From: Nannobrachium achirus
Lineage: Eukaryota; Chordata; Actinopteri; Myctophiformes; Myctophidae
Direction of reading: 5' to 3'
DNA: 64,000 bases
Assembly (NCBI GenBank): GCA_963921795.1
Contig: OY997661.1
Coordinates: 41,735,466 to 41,799,465 of the forward strand
Positions 36,701 to 39,700 of the stretch are shown piece by piece. A program made the position numbers and the translations under genes. Under the pieces are notes generated by a model. It made no database searches, had not been told where the DNA came from, and saw only the letters and a list, made by a program, of their open reading frames with translations. How positions within the stretch are numbered: the stretch's first letter is position 1; each line of letters opens with the position of its first letter.

Positions 36701-39700
36701 GCGATATATTTTGAATAATACTATATGTTATCATTGTAGAAAAAAACCCTTGACCTCTGGCCCTCATTATGAATCTCAAATACTAAATATCAACAGCATT
36801 TAGGCCTATTATATATTTTTTATATTCGCCTATAATGACATGCTAAATTTCGGAACACCAGGGTTAGCATGGTTAAAGGACAACTTAGTTTTTTTTTCAA
36901 CAAGGGTTCATATTTTAGATTGGAATTAGAGAAAAGAAAAGTGTTAAAATGATTTAGCGATTTTAGTATTTTGGTATTTTGATTTCTGTGGGTGGGGGCA
37001 TGCGTACAAGTGGCTAAATATGTATTTTTTAGACACACTAAGCAATTTCCTTGTTACTATTTACACCAGCCCCCATAAGTCACATCTGCCCATGAAAGAT
37101 TGCAGTGCATCTTGGGAATGGGCTTATTGTGTCTAAAAATACATATTTAGCCACTTGCATATCAAAATAGTTAAAATCACTAAAACAATAGAAAGAAAGA
37201 AATCAAAACATTTTACCTCATCTTTTATTTTCTCTAATGAGCATCTAAAATTTGAACCCTTGTTGTAAAAAAACAAAGTTGTCCTTTAAGCTGGACTCGA
37301 GCTCTCTAATTAAAGATCAAAATGTGAGACAAACCTAATACAGCTGATGCTGCCAGTTGGCAAAGTGTTTTGTATGAAATGAGCTATGTGACCCTAGACT
37401 CATCCCTTCCATTATGACTGGATTAGGAGAAAATGATTAGCAGTTAGAAACATGACGTCTGTGGTCCATACAGAAGGATTGGTGACAGGTGCACTTTGGG
37501 ACTTAGGCCTAGAATTATTGAATGCTTTAACTATTGAAAAATAGCAGATATACAAGCTCACAGCGCGGGTACCGAGTGCCGCGTTGTGAGCTTGTAGAGC
37601 TGTGAGCTGTAGAGCTTGTAGATCTGCTATTTTTGAAAAAGTGGTGAAAATGTATGCAAATCTTTGAAATATATGTATTTTTAAAGCGAACATTTGTAAC
37701 TCAAACTTTGCTTCTGGGGGGGGGGTCCCACTCCCTGGAACTAAATATTTGGGGGTCCGTGGCCAAATACATATCCTTTTGGGGGTCCTTCACATGAAAA
37801 AAATTGAGAACCACTGACATGGAAAGATAGGTTTTTCAAAAAACCTTTGAAGGATTCAAAAGACACTTATAGAATCTGGTCAAAATCGGGTCAAAATTCG
37901 AATTTTCTGGATTTTTCAAAAATAGCAGATCTACAAGCTCGCAGCGCGGCACTCGGTGCCGCGCTGTGAGCTTGTATATCTGCTATTTTTCAATAGTTAA
38001 AGCATAAAATAATAATACGCAATAATGCGCTCCCGGTCTAAATGGCTTAAAGGACCATTAAGACTGGGAACATATTAGTTTACGCATTATTACTTTAACC
38101 ATTATTTTGTGCTTTAGCGATTGAAAAAATAGCAGATCTACAAGCTCACAGGAGCTTGTAGATCTGCTATTTTTGAAAAATCGTGAAGATGCGTGCAAGT
38201 CTTTGAACATTTTGACACGATTCTATAAATGTCTTCTATCCTTTTTCAAAAATGTATGTTTCTATGTCAACGGTTCTTTTTTTTTTCATGCAAAGGACTC
38301 CTAAAATGACATGTATGTATTTTGCCGCAGACCCCTATCTTAAAATATGTTGTTGCAGGGACCCCCCCCCCCCCCAGAAGCAAATATTTGAGTTACACAA
38401 AAAGATAATCAAATATTTGCAAAAATAATCTAGATTTTTCAAAAAAAGATCTACAAGCGAGTGCCACGCTGTAAAAGAGGATTTTGCCAGTGAAGGTTCC
38501 AATTTTTAACCAACAGGCCAGCTGTCTAAAAGTTTAACCAAGAATTTAGGTTGCCGCTTTTTAAATCATAGTTTCAAAAGATTGGATATCTTTTTCGTGA
38601 TCAAAACTGTGAATAAAATGATATTAACATGAAATCGTGACATTAAAATCATTGGTTTTCAAAAAAAAAAGAAGCCGAGGCCTACCTTTGACAGACAGGT
38701 GTACGGCGCTGAGAGTGTTTCCCAGGGCGTTTGACGCTGCACAGACATAGAGCCCCGTGTCTTGCACCTTGCTGTACAGAACCTTCAGCGTGTAATACCC
38801 CTCTCTGTCCTCAAATATGAGGTGCCGTCTCCCGGGATCTAGAGGCACTCCGTCTTTCTTCCAGATGATCTCGGGTTTTGGCTTCCCGGTCACGAAGCAG
38901 CGGAACTTTGCGTGTTTGCCCTCTGCCACTGCGAATTTCTTAACTTTGGCCGCGTTGACGGGCGGCTCCTCCGAGTGCCTCGTTAAACTGTGCCTCCCTC
39001 CCCTGTGTTTCGGTGACATCAGGCCGCTGGGGAGACCGTTGGAAGACCTTCAGGGTGAGCAAGCACATTATGGAAACGGTTTATAAGAACTAGGGATGGG
39101 TATCGTCTGCGATACTTTTAATGGTATCGATCGCATGACGTCGATACTATCGGGTATCGGTTCACGTAAAAACGAACGATACCTTGTTTCGATACTCTGG
39201 AACGCACCCCTGGCCGGTCGCGTCTGTAACAGTTGGGCTACTGAGAGTTTAATGACTGCTTTAGTAGGCTACACTCGTTACTGTGGAAAATAGGCGACAA
39301 TAGCCTATAATATTATTATGATGATTATCCAACGTCTATACTCTCCGCTCCGCCACACTGTGTGATCATCATCATCACCTCTGCTCTACCGCAGCAGCGA
39401 GTCACCACTCTTTCCGTGTTGAAGTTAAACTTAAATAAAAAGTATCGAAAATGGTATCGTATCGATTCCCAGGTATCGAAAAAGGTATTGTATCGATTCA
39501 TAGGTGAACGATACCCATCCCTAATAAGAACCTCATAGAGGGAATATTAACCTTCAACATGGCAATGTGGTACGGTGATCTTAACATACAATGTAGAGGC
39601 AAGCTGCAGAGAATAGTAAATCTGGCATCAAAAATCATAGGGAAAAAACTAAAACAATTAAGTTGTATCTACAGTGAAGTGCTTAGGAAAAAAGCTGTCA

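Larger units (their letters stand above)
37497..38050. mobile_element. AACCCATTTAGGCC-type MITE, left TTAA lost
   Basis: Left ACTTAGGCCTAGAATTATTG, right GGTCTAAATGGCTTAA. Two palindromes, at 37534-37638 (right arm partly duplicated, GTAGAGCTGTGAGCTGTAGA) and 37917-37991. A further rearranged piece with a tip-deleted palindrome follows to 38475. Confidence 0.65.

Noticed and set aside
39027-39090. Alternative exon 2 acceptor nearer the Ig3 domain (AACGAG|G)
   Set aside because: Phase fits but it lacks a pyrimidine tract; the CTCCCCAG site at 39027 fits phase and consensus.
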